NCBI RefSeq assembly: GCF_900103415.1
Contig: NZ_FMXB01000003.1
Span: 479-48,191 of the forward strand
Length of the DNA stretch: 47,713 nt
Source of the DNA: Methanobrevibacter millerae
GTDB lineage: Archaea; Methanobacteriota; Methanobacteria; Methanobacteriales; Methanobacteriaceae
Direction: 5' to 3'
In this document: piece after piece, positions 8,430 to 16,675 of the stretch
How positions within the stretch are numbered: position 1 is the stretch's first letter
Layout of the letters: each line of letters starts with the position of its first letter
The notes under the pieces: model-generated
Seen by the model: only the letters and a program-made list of their open reading frames with translations
The model's database searches: none
What the model was told of the DNA's origin: nothing
Made by a program: the position numbers and the translations under genes

Positions 8430-10271
8430 TTATTTCAATGGGAAACAATCGATTAACTGTTCTTGTTTTTCATGTACTTGGTTAATTGATTTAAAGTTAC
8501 ATTTAAAATCTTTATCAATTTGGGGGTAATTTCCACTTCTTAAATCAAAAAATTCTCTATCATTACCAAAAGATGAAAAATAATCGTGAAATTTAAACCG
8601 TTTTCCTAAAATTTTATCTGAAACTTCACACCAACAATTCGGAATGCCGTACGAATCAGCAATTATTATGCCATGAAGACTGGTGGAGATAATATATTCG
8701 CACATGGATATTTCATTCAAAACATCTTTAGTTTCATTTTGAACATCAATAATTTTTGAATTTGGGTAATATTCTAGCATTTTTTTAAAAATTTCTTCTT
8801 CTTTATCTACATAATGGGGAATAATGCCCATGTGCCATTTTTTTTCAGAAGATTTAACAATTAATGGAGATAAAAGTCCTGGATCAGCTAAAACACATGA
8901 AACATCCTTTTCAAGTATTTTTGATAAATGTTGTCTGGTTTTTTCGCCCCGTAAAGCATGAATGATTAAAGGTCGAACATTACTTTGATTAATGTTCTCA
9001 TAATGATGCATTAAACCTGTTCCCCAAATATGAATTGGCTTATTCCCATCACAATCTTCTTGCATTTTCTTGTTCTGATTATTAATATTTGTGTTTGTAA
9101 AAAGCATGTCTAGAATGCTGCCAATAGCACATAAATCTGCACTTTGAAATGAATCTAATTCAAAATTCAACTTAAAAATCGATGATAAAATTTCTTCATT
9201 TAACATATCGCCCACATTTGGGTATTTATAATAATATAATTTAACATTAAATGATTCTTTTATTTTTTTGAGATATTTTAAATATTCTTCATAAGACACA
9301 TTTCTCCAAACCCAATTCAATACATTATCCATACCTTTTTCATCATCCGTATTTTTCAAATAATGATTAACAGTTATGGAAATTTGTTTAGCATACCAAT
9401 CTTCAACATTAGGAATTGTATGGTTTTCTTTCAAATAATAATAAATTTTCTTTTTTTCTTCAAGATTCTTTATTATAAAATCTGATTCATGATTAAACGT
9501 ATCATTTTCCCCATGTACTCGATATATTCCTATAATTTTTTTATTAATGAAAGTTTTTCCACCCATCATTAAAGCTCTTAAATATACCGAAGTATCATTC
9601 ATCATTGTCATTTCTTTAAATTGACTTTCAATTAGTGTTTTTCTTCTGAATACTGCAGGGAATAATGATGTTGGTTTTCTATATTTAATCATAAAATTTT
9701 TTAAGTATTCAATTGAATCGATTTGTCCATCATTAAAATTCACACTCGAATACACATATTTATTTTCTTTTTCATAATGAGTATATGATTCGGAACAGAT
9801 TATATTGATATTTTCATCTTTAAATATGTTTATTAAATCAAAAAAATAATCTTCATCAATAAAATAGCAATCATCATCACAAAAAATCACATAATCTCCA
9901 GTTGATAGATTATAACCTTTTTGTCTGTTTAATCCCATTCCTAAATTTTCATAATTTAAAAAATATTTTAATCGTTTGTCTGGATAATTACTATAAATTT
10001 CATTCGTTTTGTCACTGGATATGTCATCAATTAGAATAATCTCAAAATTTTGGTATGTTTGGTTAAAAATACTGTTAATTAGTTGTGTTAATTGTTCAAA
10101 TCTGTTGTGTGTGGGTATTATAATGCTAATTTTTTGATTTTCATTGATATCTTTATTTTTGGGGGTTATGTTCATATAAGTTTTTATTAAATTATTATAA
10201 GCTGAATTACTGAGTTTGTTTTCTTCATTTTTTAGCTTAAAATCATTTAAATAATCTTTCATAATATCCAT
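8430..10271 (-). CDS. GT2 glycosyltransferase fused to polysaccharide pyruvyl transferase
   Basis: The 613-residue product is a fusion. Residues 46-270 form a GT2 domain (ISIIIPTHNR, IDD at 81-83, CDDD at 131-134). Residues about 343-605 form a polysaccharide pyruvyl transferase domain (PF04230 type): KLYYYKYPNVGDMLNEEIL, IWGTGLMH, HALRGEKTRQHL, DPGLL, STSLHGIIIADSYG and the C-terminal WCEVSD. The first domain would add a sugar and the second would place a ketal pyruvate from phosphoenolpyruvate on a sugar, giving the glycan negative charge. ATG 10271 is used; a second in-frame ATG three codons later is possible. It faces the dehydrogenase gene tail to tail. Having both activities in one chain is less usual than separate genes. 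Confidence 0.88.
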   Translation of the reverse strand: MDIMKDYLNDFKLKNEENKLSNSAYNNLIKTYMNITPKNKDINENQKISIIIPTHNRFEQLTQLINSIFNQTYQNFEIILIDDISSDKTNEIYSNYPDKRLKYFLNYENLGMGLNRQKGYNLSTGDYVIFCDDDCYFIDEDYFFDLINIFKDENINIICSESYTHYEKENKYVYSSVNFNDGQIDSIEYLKNFMIKYRKPTSLFPAVFRRKTLIESQFKEMTMMNDTSVYLRALMMGGKTFINKKIIGIYRVHGENDTFNHESDFIIKNLEEKKKIYYYLKENHTIPNVEDWYAKQISITVNHYLKNTDDEKGMDNVLNWVWRNVSYEEYLKYLKKIKESFNVKLYYYKYPNVGDMLNEEILSSIFKLNFELDSFQSADLCAIGSILDMLFTNTNINNQNKKMQEDCDGNKPIHIWGTGLMHHYENINQSNVRPLIIHALRGEKTRQHLSKILEKDVSCVLADPGLLSPLIVKSSEKKWHMGIIPHYVDKEEEIFKKMLEYYPNSKIIDVQNETKDVLNEISMCEYIISTSLHGIIIADSYGIPNCWCEVSDKILGKRFKFHDYFSSFGNDREFFDLRSGNYPQIDKDFKCNFKSINQVHEKQEQLIDCFPLK

Positions 10272-10594
10272 ATGTATAATTATTTACTAACTAGTAAATA
10301 ATTTCTTCTATCATTTCTTTACATGTTTGAGTTTTTAATCCATATTTTTTTATATTACGTCATGTAGCTATTATTAATCTTTACAAAACTTTTTATTAAA
10401 GTAATTTTATATTATTGTTTATGGGAGAATCTTTTTTTTCATCATACATTTTAAGATTCTCCTATGATGAATAATATTATTAGATTGATGGATTTTGTAA
10501 TTCTCTATTTTACAATCAATAAGTAAATATTCATTTTTCAATATGTTTCAAATGTATAAATTTAATCAAAAAGTTTAATAATTTAGGTGATTGA
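10272..10594. other. Intergenic region between divergent genes with interleaved inverted repeats
   Basis: This 323-nt AT-rich stretch lies between the GT2-pyruvyl transferase start (minus) and the start of the decayed pyruvyl transferase (plus). I see no ORF. It holds the paired inverted repeats described separately at 10424-10471 and a ribosome binding site (AGGTGA 10585-10590) for the dead gene. Confidence 0.6.
10424..10471. repeat. Two interleaved perfect inverted repeats (A-B-A'-B')
   Basis: A is GGAGAATCTT (10424-10433) with A' AAGATTCTCC (10453-10462). B is TTCATCATA (10438-10446) with B' TATGATGAA (10463-10471). The arms alternate, so the 10-bp and 9-bp hairpins exclude each other. 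A T8 run lies at 10432-10439. Function is unknown; a leader switch or protein-binding site is possible. Confidence 0.7.
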
Positions 10595-11637
10595 ATGAAG
10601 TTTGGATTGATGAAATATTCCTATACGACAAATTTGGGCAATGAAGTTCAAAGTATTGCTGCAAGGCAATTTTTACCTGATTGATGTTTATATTGATCAT
10701 GAAGAATTAAATCTTTTTAAAAGTCCTGAGAAAACCAAAATGATTATGAACGATGGTATTTTGATTGTTTGAAATCATGGCCTCCTTCAGATGATATTGA
10801 ACCGTTGCTTATTTCAATGCACTTCAACACATCATTCAATGATGCGAAAGGTGTGATTTCCACCGCTGAAAGCAGGGACTTTTTTTCAAGTTACGGTCCT
10901 GTTGGTTGTAGAGATATTTCAACGTTAACCTTATTGAAGGAGTTGGATATTGATTCATATTATTCTGGGGATTTAACACTTACATTAAATGGAAAAAATA
11001 GCAAAAATGACAAAAAATACATTGTTGTAAACTTCAATGAGTCAAAAGAGATAATTGATTTTTTAAAACAAAAACTGATTTGCCAATATATGATATTCAA
11101 CATGGATCAATCTGGTCTTTTGAACAGAAATACTTGGATAAACGTCCAATTTCTTATAGATTAACTTCCTTTTATGATTATAAAGAGAAATTTTTCATCG
11201 CGGAAAACTTTTTAAGGATTTACGAAAATGCATATTGTGTTATAACTGATAAAGTCCACTGTGCATTGCCATGTTTAGCTTTAAAAACTCCTGTTTTATT
11301 TTTCAATACTGCATCATATCAACCTGAAAGATTAGTTGGATTAGATAAATTGCTTATCCAGTCTAATTTTCAAAGCTATAAAGAGAATTATGAAATATTT
11401 GATGTTGAAAATCCTCCCAATAATCCTAAAAATTATTTAAAAATTAGAAAAGATTTAATCAATAAAACAAAAAATTTCACTGGCTTTAGAAATGAGTTCT
11501 ATTATTCAAACTATTCTTATGATGAAATAATCCTCAAACAAGCCGAACTTTTAGCAAAAACGGCAAGGGAATCTAAAAATTATATGGGGCGAGTAATAAA
11601 ACTATCCAATGAGTATGAATCAAAACTTAAAAAATAA
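10595..11637 (+). pseudogene. Polysaccharide pyruvyl transferase, inactivated by three frameshifts
   Basis: From ATG 10595 (AGGTGA at 10585-10590) the frame reads MKFGLMKYSYTTNLGNEVQS, the typical N-terminus of a polysaccharide pyruvyl transferase, and stops at about 10684. The coding sense resumes in another frame (DVYIDHEELNLFKSPEK), shifts again near 10750 (YFDCLKSWPPS, then GPVGCRDISTLTLLKEL) and a third time near 11075 (PIYDIQHGS to DKVHCALPCLALKTPVLFF). Joined, these give about 345 residues, the normal family length, ending at 11637. The C-terminal 180 residues are undamaged, which suggests recent decay or base-calling errors at short runs. If intact it would be a stand-alone enzyme partly redundant with the neighbouring fusion. 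Confidence 0.85.
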
Positions 11638-11736
11638 ATTTCAAAGCGGATTTAATGTTTAATTTCTAAATCATGTTTAATTAACGAAAAAATCATTTAA
11701 TTTAATTGTTTAATTGCTTAAAATGTATTTTTTTAG

Positions 11737-11745
11737 TTTATATAA
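11737..11745 (+). promoter_or_regulatory. Strong TATA box upstream of the winged-helix-like gene
   Basis: TTTATATAA is a near-perfect archaeal TATA box. Initiation about 25 nt downstream would fall at an 8-bp repeat, TGTTAGAT (11767-11774), whose inverse ATCTAACA lies at 11817-11824 just before the gene. A second weaker TATA (TTTATAAAT) lies near 11804-11812. The inverted pair may be an operator, but the 42-nt spacing makes that uncertain. Confidence 0.4.
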
Positions 11746-11851
11746 GAAAGTTCTTTTTTAGTGTATTGTTAGATGTGATTGTTTGTCAAAGTTTCACCGA
11801 TTTATTTATAAATGAAATCTAACATATTATTCATTAATTATGGAGAAAATT

Positions 11852-12319
11852 ATGATAAAAAATCGAATTAAAATATTCATTGATTTAATAGCTGAAAGAA
11901 ATACATCTCAAATATATGCTAGTGAATTAAAAACTCCTGAAGATGAATATGATGATGAATTTATGGGCGAAATTAAAGATATGGAAGCATGTGGTTTTAT
12001 CAATGCATATAATCTCACTAATTCAAGCAATTCAAGAATCTCGTTAACTTCTAAAGGAGCTTTTTATGGAAAAGAATTCATTGAAAATTATGAAAAGTTA
12101 TTTAATGAGGTCGTTGCTTTAATCCGTCTTGAAAACTTTTCTTCAAATAGGGATGTTATAATTTCTCAGAAATTAGAAGTTCCTACCGTTTTTGTCGGTG
12201 CTGTTTTTGAGGATTTATGCAATCAAAATCTAGTAAAAATAAAGCAAGGGGCCAGCGGGTTATATATCTATAAATTTACAGACAGAGGCACTGATTATTT
12301 TTCTAATTTGGAGAAATAA
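11852..12319 (+). CDS. Small protein with winged-helix-like features
   Basis: I chose ATG 11852 (155 residues) because GGAG at 11842-11845 is correctly spaced for it; an in-frame ATG at 11840 overlaps that GGAG. The sequence suggests two winged-helix-like halves: IKIFIDLIAERNTSQIYASEL...MEACGFINAY with ISLTSKG, and IISQKLEVPTVFVGAVFEDLCNQNLVKIKQ with YKFTDRG. The ...LTSKG and ...FTDRG pattern after a helix-turn-helix is what DNA-binding wing strands look like. It has no signal or TM segment. It is flanked on both sides by pseudogenes and has its own promoter. Transcriptional regulator is an inference from shape; I recognise no specific family. Confidence 0.6.
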   Translation: MIKNRIKIFIDLIAERNTSQIYASELKTPEDEYDDEFMGEIKDMEACGFINAYNLTNSSNSRISLTSKGAFYGKEFIENYEKLFNEVVALIRLENFSSNRDVIISQKLEVPTVFVGAVFEDLCNQNLVKIKQGASGLYIYKFTDRGTDYFSNLEK

Positions 12320-12473
12320 TTCTGGATTATTGCTTTTTATTAGAATTTTTTCAGAAGATTTTTATTTATTTACTTTAATTATTGATTTATATTGATGTCC
12401 GTTATTTAATTCTTATTTTTCAAAATTCATGTATTGATTTATTAACATTGTCTTTATATGCTTTTTAACACAC

Positions 12474-13052
12474 TTAACAGAAGCAGAAGCAATTAAAATC
12501 TTTGCAAAGACATGCATTGCGGTAAGGGTAAGCTACTTCAACGAGCTTGACTCCCGGATGATTATATATGGTGTGTGCATAATCCTCTCATCGGCGGACA
12601 CTATAACAACCCGTCATTCGGTTATGGGAGGTAATGCCTTCCTAAAGACACCAAACAGCTATTGGTAAACTACAAGGATGTCCCTCAGACCATGATTGGG
12701 GCTGTTGTCAACTCCAATAATGTATGCAAGCATTTCACTGCCGATGAAATCATTTCAAGAAACCTGGAAATTGTCGGCGTTTACAGATTAACCATGAAAA
12801 GCAACAGTGACAATTTCCGTGCATCTGTCATACAGGACGTCATGAAGCACATTATGACTGAAGGCATTTCAATAATCATCTACGAACCTACTTTAGAGGA
12901 CGGAAGCGAATTTTCAAGATCTGTTGTGGTAAACGACATCGACAGATTCAAATCAGAAAGTGATGTAATTCTAGCAAACAGTTTTGATTCATACACTCGG
13001 TGACGTTGAGGATAATGTATATACAAGAGATCTTTTCAGAGAGATTGATTGA
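12474..13052 (+). pseudogene. Remnant of a UDP-glucose 6-dehydrogenase (second subtype)
   Basis: Only the C-terminal part survives. [12 protein letters not shown]...[10 protein letters not shown] opens it, then about a dozen codons are missing before IIYGVC. A frameshift leads to [10 protein letters not shown], an in-frame TAA sits just before the catalytic Cys ([10 protein letters not shown]), then NYKDVPQ, VVGVYRLTMKSNSDNFRAS, VIYEPTLEDGSEF and DVILANSFD follow. A last frameshift leads to DVEDNVYTRDLFREID and the stop at 13052. This is the E. coli Ugd-like subtype, distinct from the intact enzyme at 7086. The N-terminal NAD domain is gone. Codon use is more GC-rich than the neighbours (GACAACAAC-like choices), which suggests a different origin from the AT-rich genes around it. 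Confidence 0.88.
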
Positions 13053-13390
13053 TTTGTAAAATATTGCTTTAAGAGTATACATTAACTTAAAGCAATCTTT
13101 ATTTCTATTTTATTAATTTACTTAAATTGATTTTACACGCCATAATTTTCATAGTATTCTTCTGAAAGTATTGTTTAAAAACATCTATCTTTCAGCATAT
13201 CGGATTTCAACTGGAACTAAAAAATTAATTACACTTTGATTATTACATATTTGATATATGATTTTGGCTAATGTCCTTCTAGCAAAATTTAAAACGTTAA
13301 AATATTCAATATCAAATAATTTCTCAAAAATTCAATTAACAATATTAAACAAGGTTAATGAATTTCATTTAAGAAAAAAGGTGCGAAGTC
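13053..13390. other. Gene-free stretch with a possible coding remnant on the minus strand
   Basis: No complete gene is visible. On the minus strand 13185-13331 is open for 48 codons without a start (it contains FARRTLAKIIYQICNN and ends EIRYAER), which looks more protein-like than random for this base composition. It could be a scrap of another lost gene. I do not recognise it. Confidence 0.3.
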
Positions 13391-13605
13391 ATGTTAAAAG
13401 ATGGAATAAATGAAATAAGAATTGAAAGCAAGATGATTTTGTAAACATGACCTGTGGGAAACATAAGAAAAATAAAATTTTTCTTCGTGAAAGTTTTGTA
13501 TTCAGAGGATTATCTGATGTTAAATATGAATTTATTCCATCATCAGTGACTGTAAAACATTGTATCTGGAATCATCGTAATTTTTACATCCGATTGAATA
13601 TTTAA
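13391..13605 (+). pseudogene. N-terminal fragment of an FRG-domain gene
   Basis: ATG 13391 reads MLKDGINEIRIESK and then meets a one-base frameshift near 13430; in the next frame the text continues DDFVNMTCGKHKK and RESFVFRGLSDVKYEFIPSS. The FVFRG...Y.FIPS core is the signature of the FRG domain, named for its Phe-Arg-Gly. The frame stops at 13605, and the remaining two thirds or more of a normal FRG protein are absent, so it is both frameshifted and truncated. It abuts the 3' end of the helical-protein gene, which may mark the join where the defence genes were inserted. FRG proteins are of unclear biochemical function. Confidence 0.7.
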
Positions 13606-13614
13606 ATATTTATT

Positions 13615-15084
13615 TTATTTATATTTAAGTTTAAAACTATTATTTCCCAACAAATTCTCTTCAATCCTATCTAAAAAGTTTTCTTTTTTATTATCTAAAA
13701 ATTTTTTAAACAAAACATAACTCTCATAAAATTCGTTATAATACACTTTAATTTCATCATCATTCATCTTATTAAATTCATAAAGGGCGCTGAAAATAAA
13801 TAATTTAGAGTAGTATACAAAAAATTTATTCCTATGATGTATAATATTATATGACCATTCACTATCCAAGTTTTTAAGCTTATCAAATAACTCTTTCATT
13901 GAATCTAATAACTTATCATTATCATATTTATGGAAATAATAAGCAATGATAAAATTACAAAAATCTGTACAAAGAATATTCAAAGCCTTATTTTTCTCAT
14001 TAAAAGAATTTAAAAGATAATTTTCCCATTTTTTATAAATTAACTCAAAAATATATTCAGAATTCTCACATTCATAGCATTCATTTAACATTTTTATCCT
14101 AACATCAATTAACTTAACATTATCATTCAATGGAATTGGTTCAATTAAAATGTTAAGATCTTCTTTAGATAGTTTACAAAACATCGCCCCCATCACTCCA
14201 TTGAAAAATTCATTATACATAAAAATATCCATTAATTCAATAAAGAGAGTTTTATTCAATTGATATAATCGGATACACATTTCGACAACCATATTGTAGT
14301 AGTTCTCAATATCATCCGAAGATGCTCTTAAAAATTTCATTAAAAAACAAAGTAATGTTTTTTCTTTAATTTCATCATGATTTACGAAAAATGAAGTTAT
14401 TTGATTAAAAGACATGCATTTTACAATTAAAACCAAAGAAAATACATTATTTGAAGTTAATAACTTTTTAAATAACTCAAAATTATATTTTTGCAATACT
14501 TCAATCATTTGATAAAAATGATTCGGCAATAAAAATTTATTATTTCTAATTAATGGATTATATTTTTCAAAATCTATTTCTATTATTGAAGTAATTAAAG
14601 TTTCTTCCTCATTAAGAGCATTGAATTTATCAAAATACATAGATAAAGCTTCATCAGTAACATGAATTTTAACATTATTTAAAATTTCAGATATTTTTAT
14701 AAGAATTTCATTAAATCCTTCATTTAAATTATATTTATTAACTAATTCCCCAATAGGTAAATTTATTCGACTATTGGCATACAAAAATACGAAAAAATAA
14801 CTTAAATTAATTTCATTAAGCCCTTTTTGAAATATTGAAATAATTGATTTAATAATAGCTACTTTTTTCTCGATTGAGTCTTCCTTAAATGTATCCTCTA
14901 TTTTATTTATTAATTTTCTTAATAACTCACGCACATCTAAATTTTCACTATTTCCAACATATTCGATATAAATATAATCTTTATAAGAAAATTTAGATAA
15001 ATCTTCAATAATCAAATCTAACTCATTATCTGATGAAACTTGATTGAAATCTTCTAAATTATTTATTATTCTGGATATTTCCAT
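13615..15084 (-). CDS. Unknown helical protein, coupled to the VPA1262-like gene
   Basis: The 489-residue product is almost entirely alpha-helical by composition, rich in Leu, Ile, Asn, Glu and Lys, with repeated helix-pair texture resembling HEAT/TPR-like solenoids but no clear consensus. No catalytic motif, signal peptide or TM segment is seen. I use ATG 15084 because AAAGGAGA lies 9-16 nt upstream; a longer reading starts from TTG at 15111. This start lies inside the upstream gene's last codons (19-nt overlap), so the two are translated together and probably work together. In the context of a PLD-like partner and a divergent nuclease-NTPase, a sensor or adaptor subunit of an antiviral module is a reasonable guess, not a demonstrated role. 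Confidence 0.75.
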   Translation of the reverse strand: MEISRIINNLEDFNQVSSDNELDLIIEDLSKFSYKDYIYIEYVGNSENLDVRELLRKLINKIEDTFKEDSIEKKVAIIKSIISIFQKGLNEINLSYFFVFLYANSRINLPIGELVNKYNLNEGFNEILIKISEILNNVKIHVTDEALSMYFDKFNALNEEETLITSIIEIDFEKYNPLIRNNKFLLPNHFYQMIEVLQKYNFELFKKLLTSNNVFSLVLIVKCMSFNQITSFFVNHDEIKEKTLLCFLMKFLRASSDDIENYYNMVVEMCIRLYQLNKTLFIELMDIFMYNEFFNGVMGAMFCKLSKEDLNILIEPIPLNDNVKLIDVRIKMLNECYECENSEYIFELIYKKWENYLLNSFNEKNKALNILCTDFCNFIIAYYFHKYDNDKLLDSMKELFDKLKNLDSEWSYNIIHHRNKFFVYYSKLFIFSALYEFNKMNDDEIKVYYNEFYESYVLFKKFLDNKKENFLDRIEENLLGNNSFKLKYK

Positions 15085-16592
15085 ATTGAATTCTCCTTTG
15101 ATTCTTCCCAAATTTTATCAAATACAATAACAACTGCTTGAGGATGCAAAACTTCTTGTAATATATGATAATTTCGTCCAAATGAATTTAGAGATGTTCC
15201 AAGTGAATAAACTTTTGGCTGTTCATATTTTTTAGAATTACCTGGGAATATTAAAAAACGATCATGTGCCTTTTTACTTTCTTGAATCCTAAATTCTAAA
15301 TTTAAACCTTTAAAATTACTATTCAAATTTGAAAATAAATTTTTTTGATTATTCAATTCATCTTTATTTAATTTTTTGGATCCTAAAGCTTTCAAAGCAA
15401 CACTCTCATAAGGGCAGTAAAATAACGTGTTAACAATATCTTTGAAGCTTAAAAATGGATCCCATAAATATACTCCATTGTTACCATTTTCCCGAATCAA
15501 TCTTCTTAAATCGCCAATCCCTTCCAGTTTATCCTTAAATGGAGTATATTGTTTAAATGATAATGTTTTTTCAAGCAATTCTTTTTCCTTAATACCCATT
15601 GAATTTTCAATATATTGATAATATTTTTGATTTTCAACTGATGACTCGAAATCTTTTGAATATAAATTAATAAACACTTTTTCATCATCATTCATGAAAT
15701 ATCTTACATTTAAACCACCAATTGAGATGGAAACTCCAATTGATTTTGTATAATAACTAGAATCATAATATAATATTAATTTTGGATTTTTTCTCCAAAT
15801 TTTTACATTTACCAAGGAATCAACATTTCCTGTTAAAACAACTTGTGAATCATTTTTACTATATTCTTCAAAAGCATTTCCGATATGGTTATTATCTAAT
15901 AATGAATCAACTTCTAAAATGCAGTCAGGATATTTATCCTTAATTAAAGGATGCCAGTGTAAATTAAAATTTAGAGAATCCCATGAATCTGATGCGACTT
16001 TTGTTTTAATATTTACAATATTAACTGGGAACTGAAAAATAAAGTTCCCTAATCTATCCCTTACTTTAAATAAATTTATAGGAAGATGTTTGTTAATTTT
16101 TTTAGATATTTTTTCAAATTGTTCTTCATCTTTCGTGAGAAACTCAAAATGCTTTTTTTCATCGAAAAATTCTAAAATGTATGAGCCAGAATAAAAGTTA
16201 TTTTTCAAAATATGATTCAACCTATTTTCCTCAATAGTTGGGATGAATTGTTTATTAAGTCTTCTTAAATCTTTATCCTTAATGGAATACTCTCCTTCAC
16301 GATTAGAAATCCATTTATATTCCTTAATAAGTTTTTTAAAATTCTCTTTAATTTCTGTTAATTTTAATTCATATTGAAAAATGCCAATGTAATGTTTATC
16401 ATCAATTTTTATCTTATTGCAGAAGCCTCTGTTATACTTATGTTTTTCAGGATTCACATTTTTTTCTTGAAAAACACAAATAGTATATAAATTATAAATT
16501 TTATCTGATTCCATAATAACTAATTCAGTTACTTCACAACTATTATAAATTCCAATGTTTCCTTTTTTAACTAATAAATCATATTCATCCAT
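15066..16592 (-). CDS. VPA1262-like protein with PLD-like C-terminal domain
   Basis: This 508-residue protein ends in a region that matches what I know of VPA1262-type proteins: YLWDPFLSFKDIVNTLFYC, then ESKKAHDRFLIFPG with His443, then YSLGTSLNSFGRNYHILQEV with GTSLN at 465-469. H-x-R followed by G(T)S-x-N is a variant of the phospholipase D HKD signature, with Arg in place of Lys; one such half-site is visible, so activity would need a second site or a dimer. The N-terminal 330 residues are of mixed alpha/beta composition and unrecognised. There is no signal peptide. It is the first gene of a two-gene unit, divergent by 83 nt from the nuclease-STAND gene. Nuclease or effector in defence is inferred from context. 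Confidence 0.65.
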   Translation of the reverse strand: MDEYDLLVKKGNIGIYNSCEVTELVIMESDKIYNLYTICVFQEKNVNPEKHKYNRGFCNKIKIDDKHYIGIFQYELKLTEIKENFKKLIKEYKWISNREGEYSIKDKDLRRLNKQFIPTIEENRLNHILKNNFYSGSYILEFFDEKKHFEFLTKDEEQFEKISKKINKHLPINLFKVRDRLGNFIFQFPVNIVNIKTKVASDSWDSLNFNLHWHPLIKDKYPDCILEVDSLLDNNHIGNAFEEYSKNDSQVVLTGNVDSLVNVKIWRKNPKLILYYDSSYYTKSIGVSISIGGLNVRYFMNDDEKVFINLYSKDFESSVENQKYYQYIENSMGIKEKELLEKTLSFKQYTPFKDKLEGIGDLRRLIRENGNNGVYLWDPFLSFKDIVNTLFYCPYESVALKALGSKKLNKDELNNQKNLFSNLNSNFKGLNLEFRIQESKKAHDRFLIFPGNSKKYEQPKVYSLGTSLNSFGRNYHILQEVLHPQAVVIVFDKIWEESKENSIWKYPE

Positions 16593-16675
16593 AATATAAC
16601 TCTAATAAATTTTATTTAAATAATTATGTTGAAATCTAACACAATCTATTTAACCTTATAAATTAATTTTTATTT
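16593..16675. promoter_or_regulatory. Divergent promoter region between the VPA1262-like and nuclease-STAND genes
   Basis: Only 83 nt separate two divergent starts, and neither start has a clear ribosome binding site, which suggests leaderless transcripts. Towards the + gene a TATA-like TTATAAATT sits at about 16656-16664, a little close to the ATG. Shared control of both arms is likely from the geometry. Confidence 0.45.

Noticed and set aside
10424-10471. H-type pseudoknot
   Set aside because: The arm order fits, but there are zero nucleotides to cross the 10-bp stem, so both stems cannot form together.
12662-13003. A separate 113-residue gene starting from TTG
   Set aside because: It is the middle of the decayed UDP-glucose dehydrogenase; homology continues on both sides in other frames.
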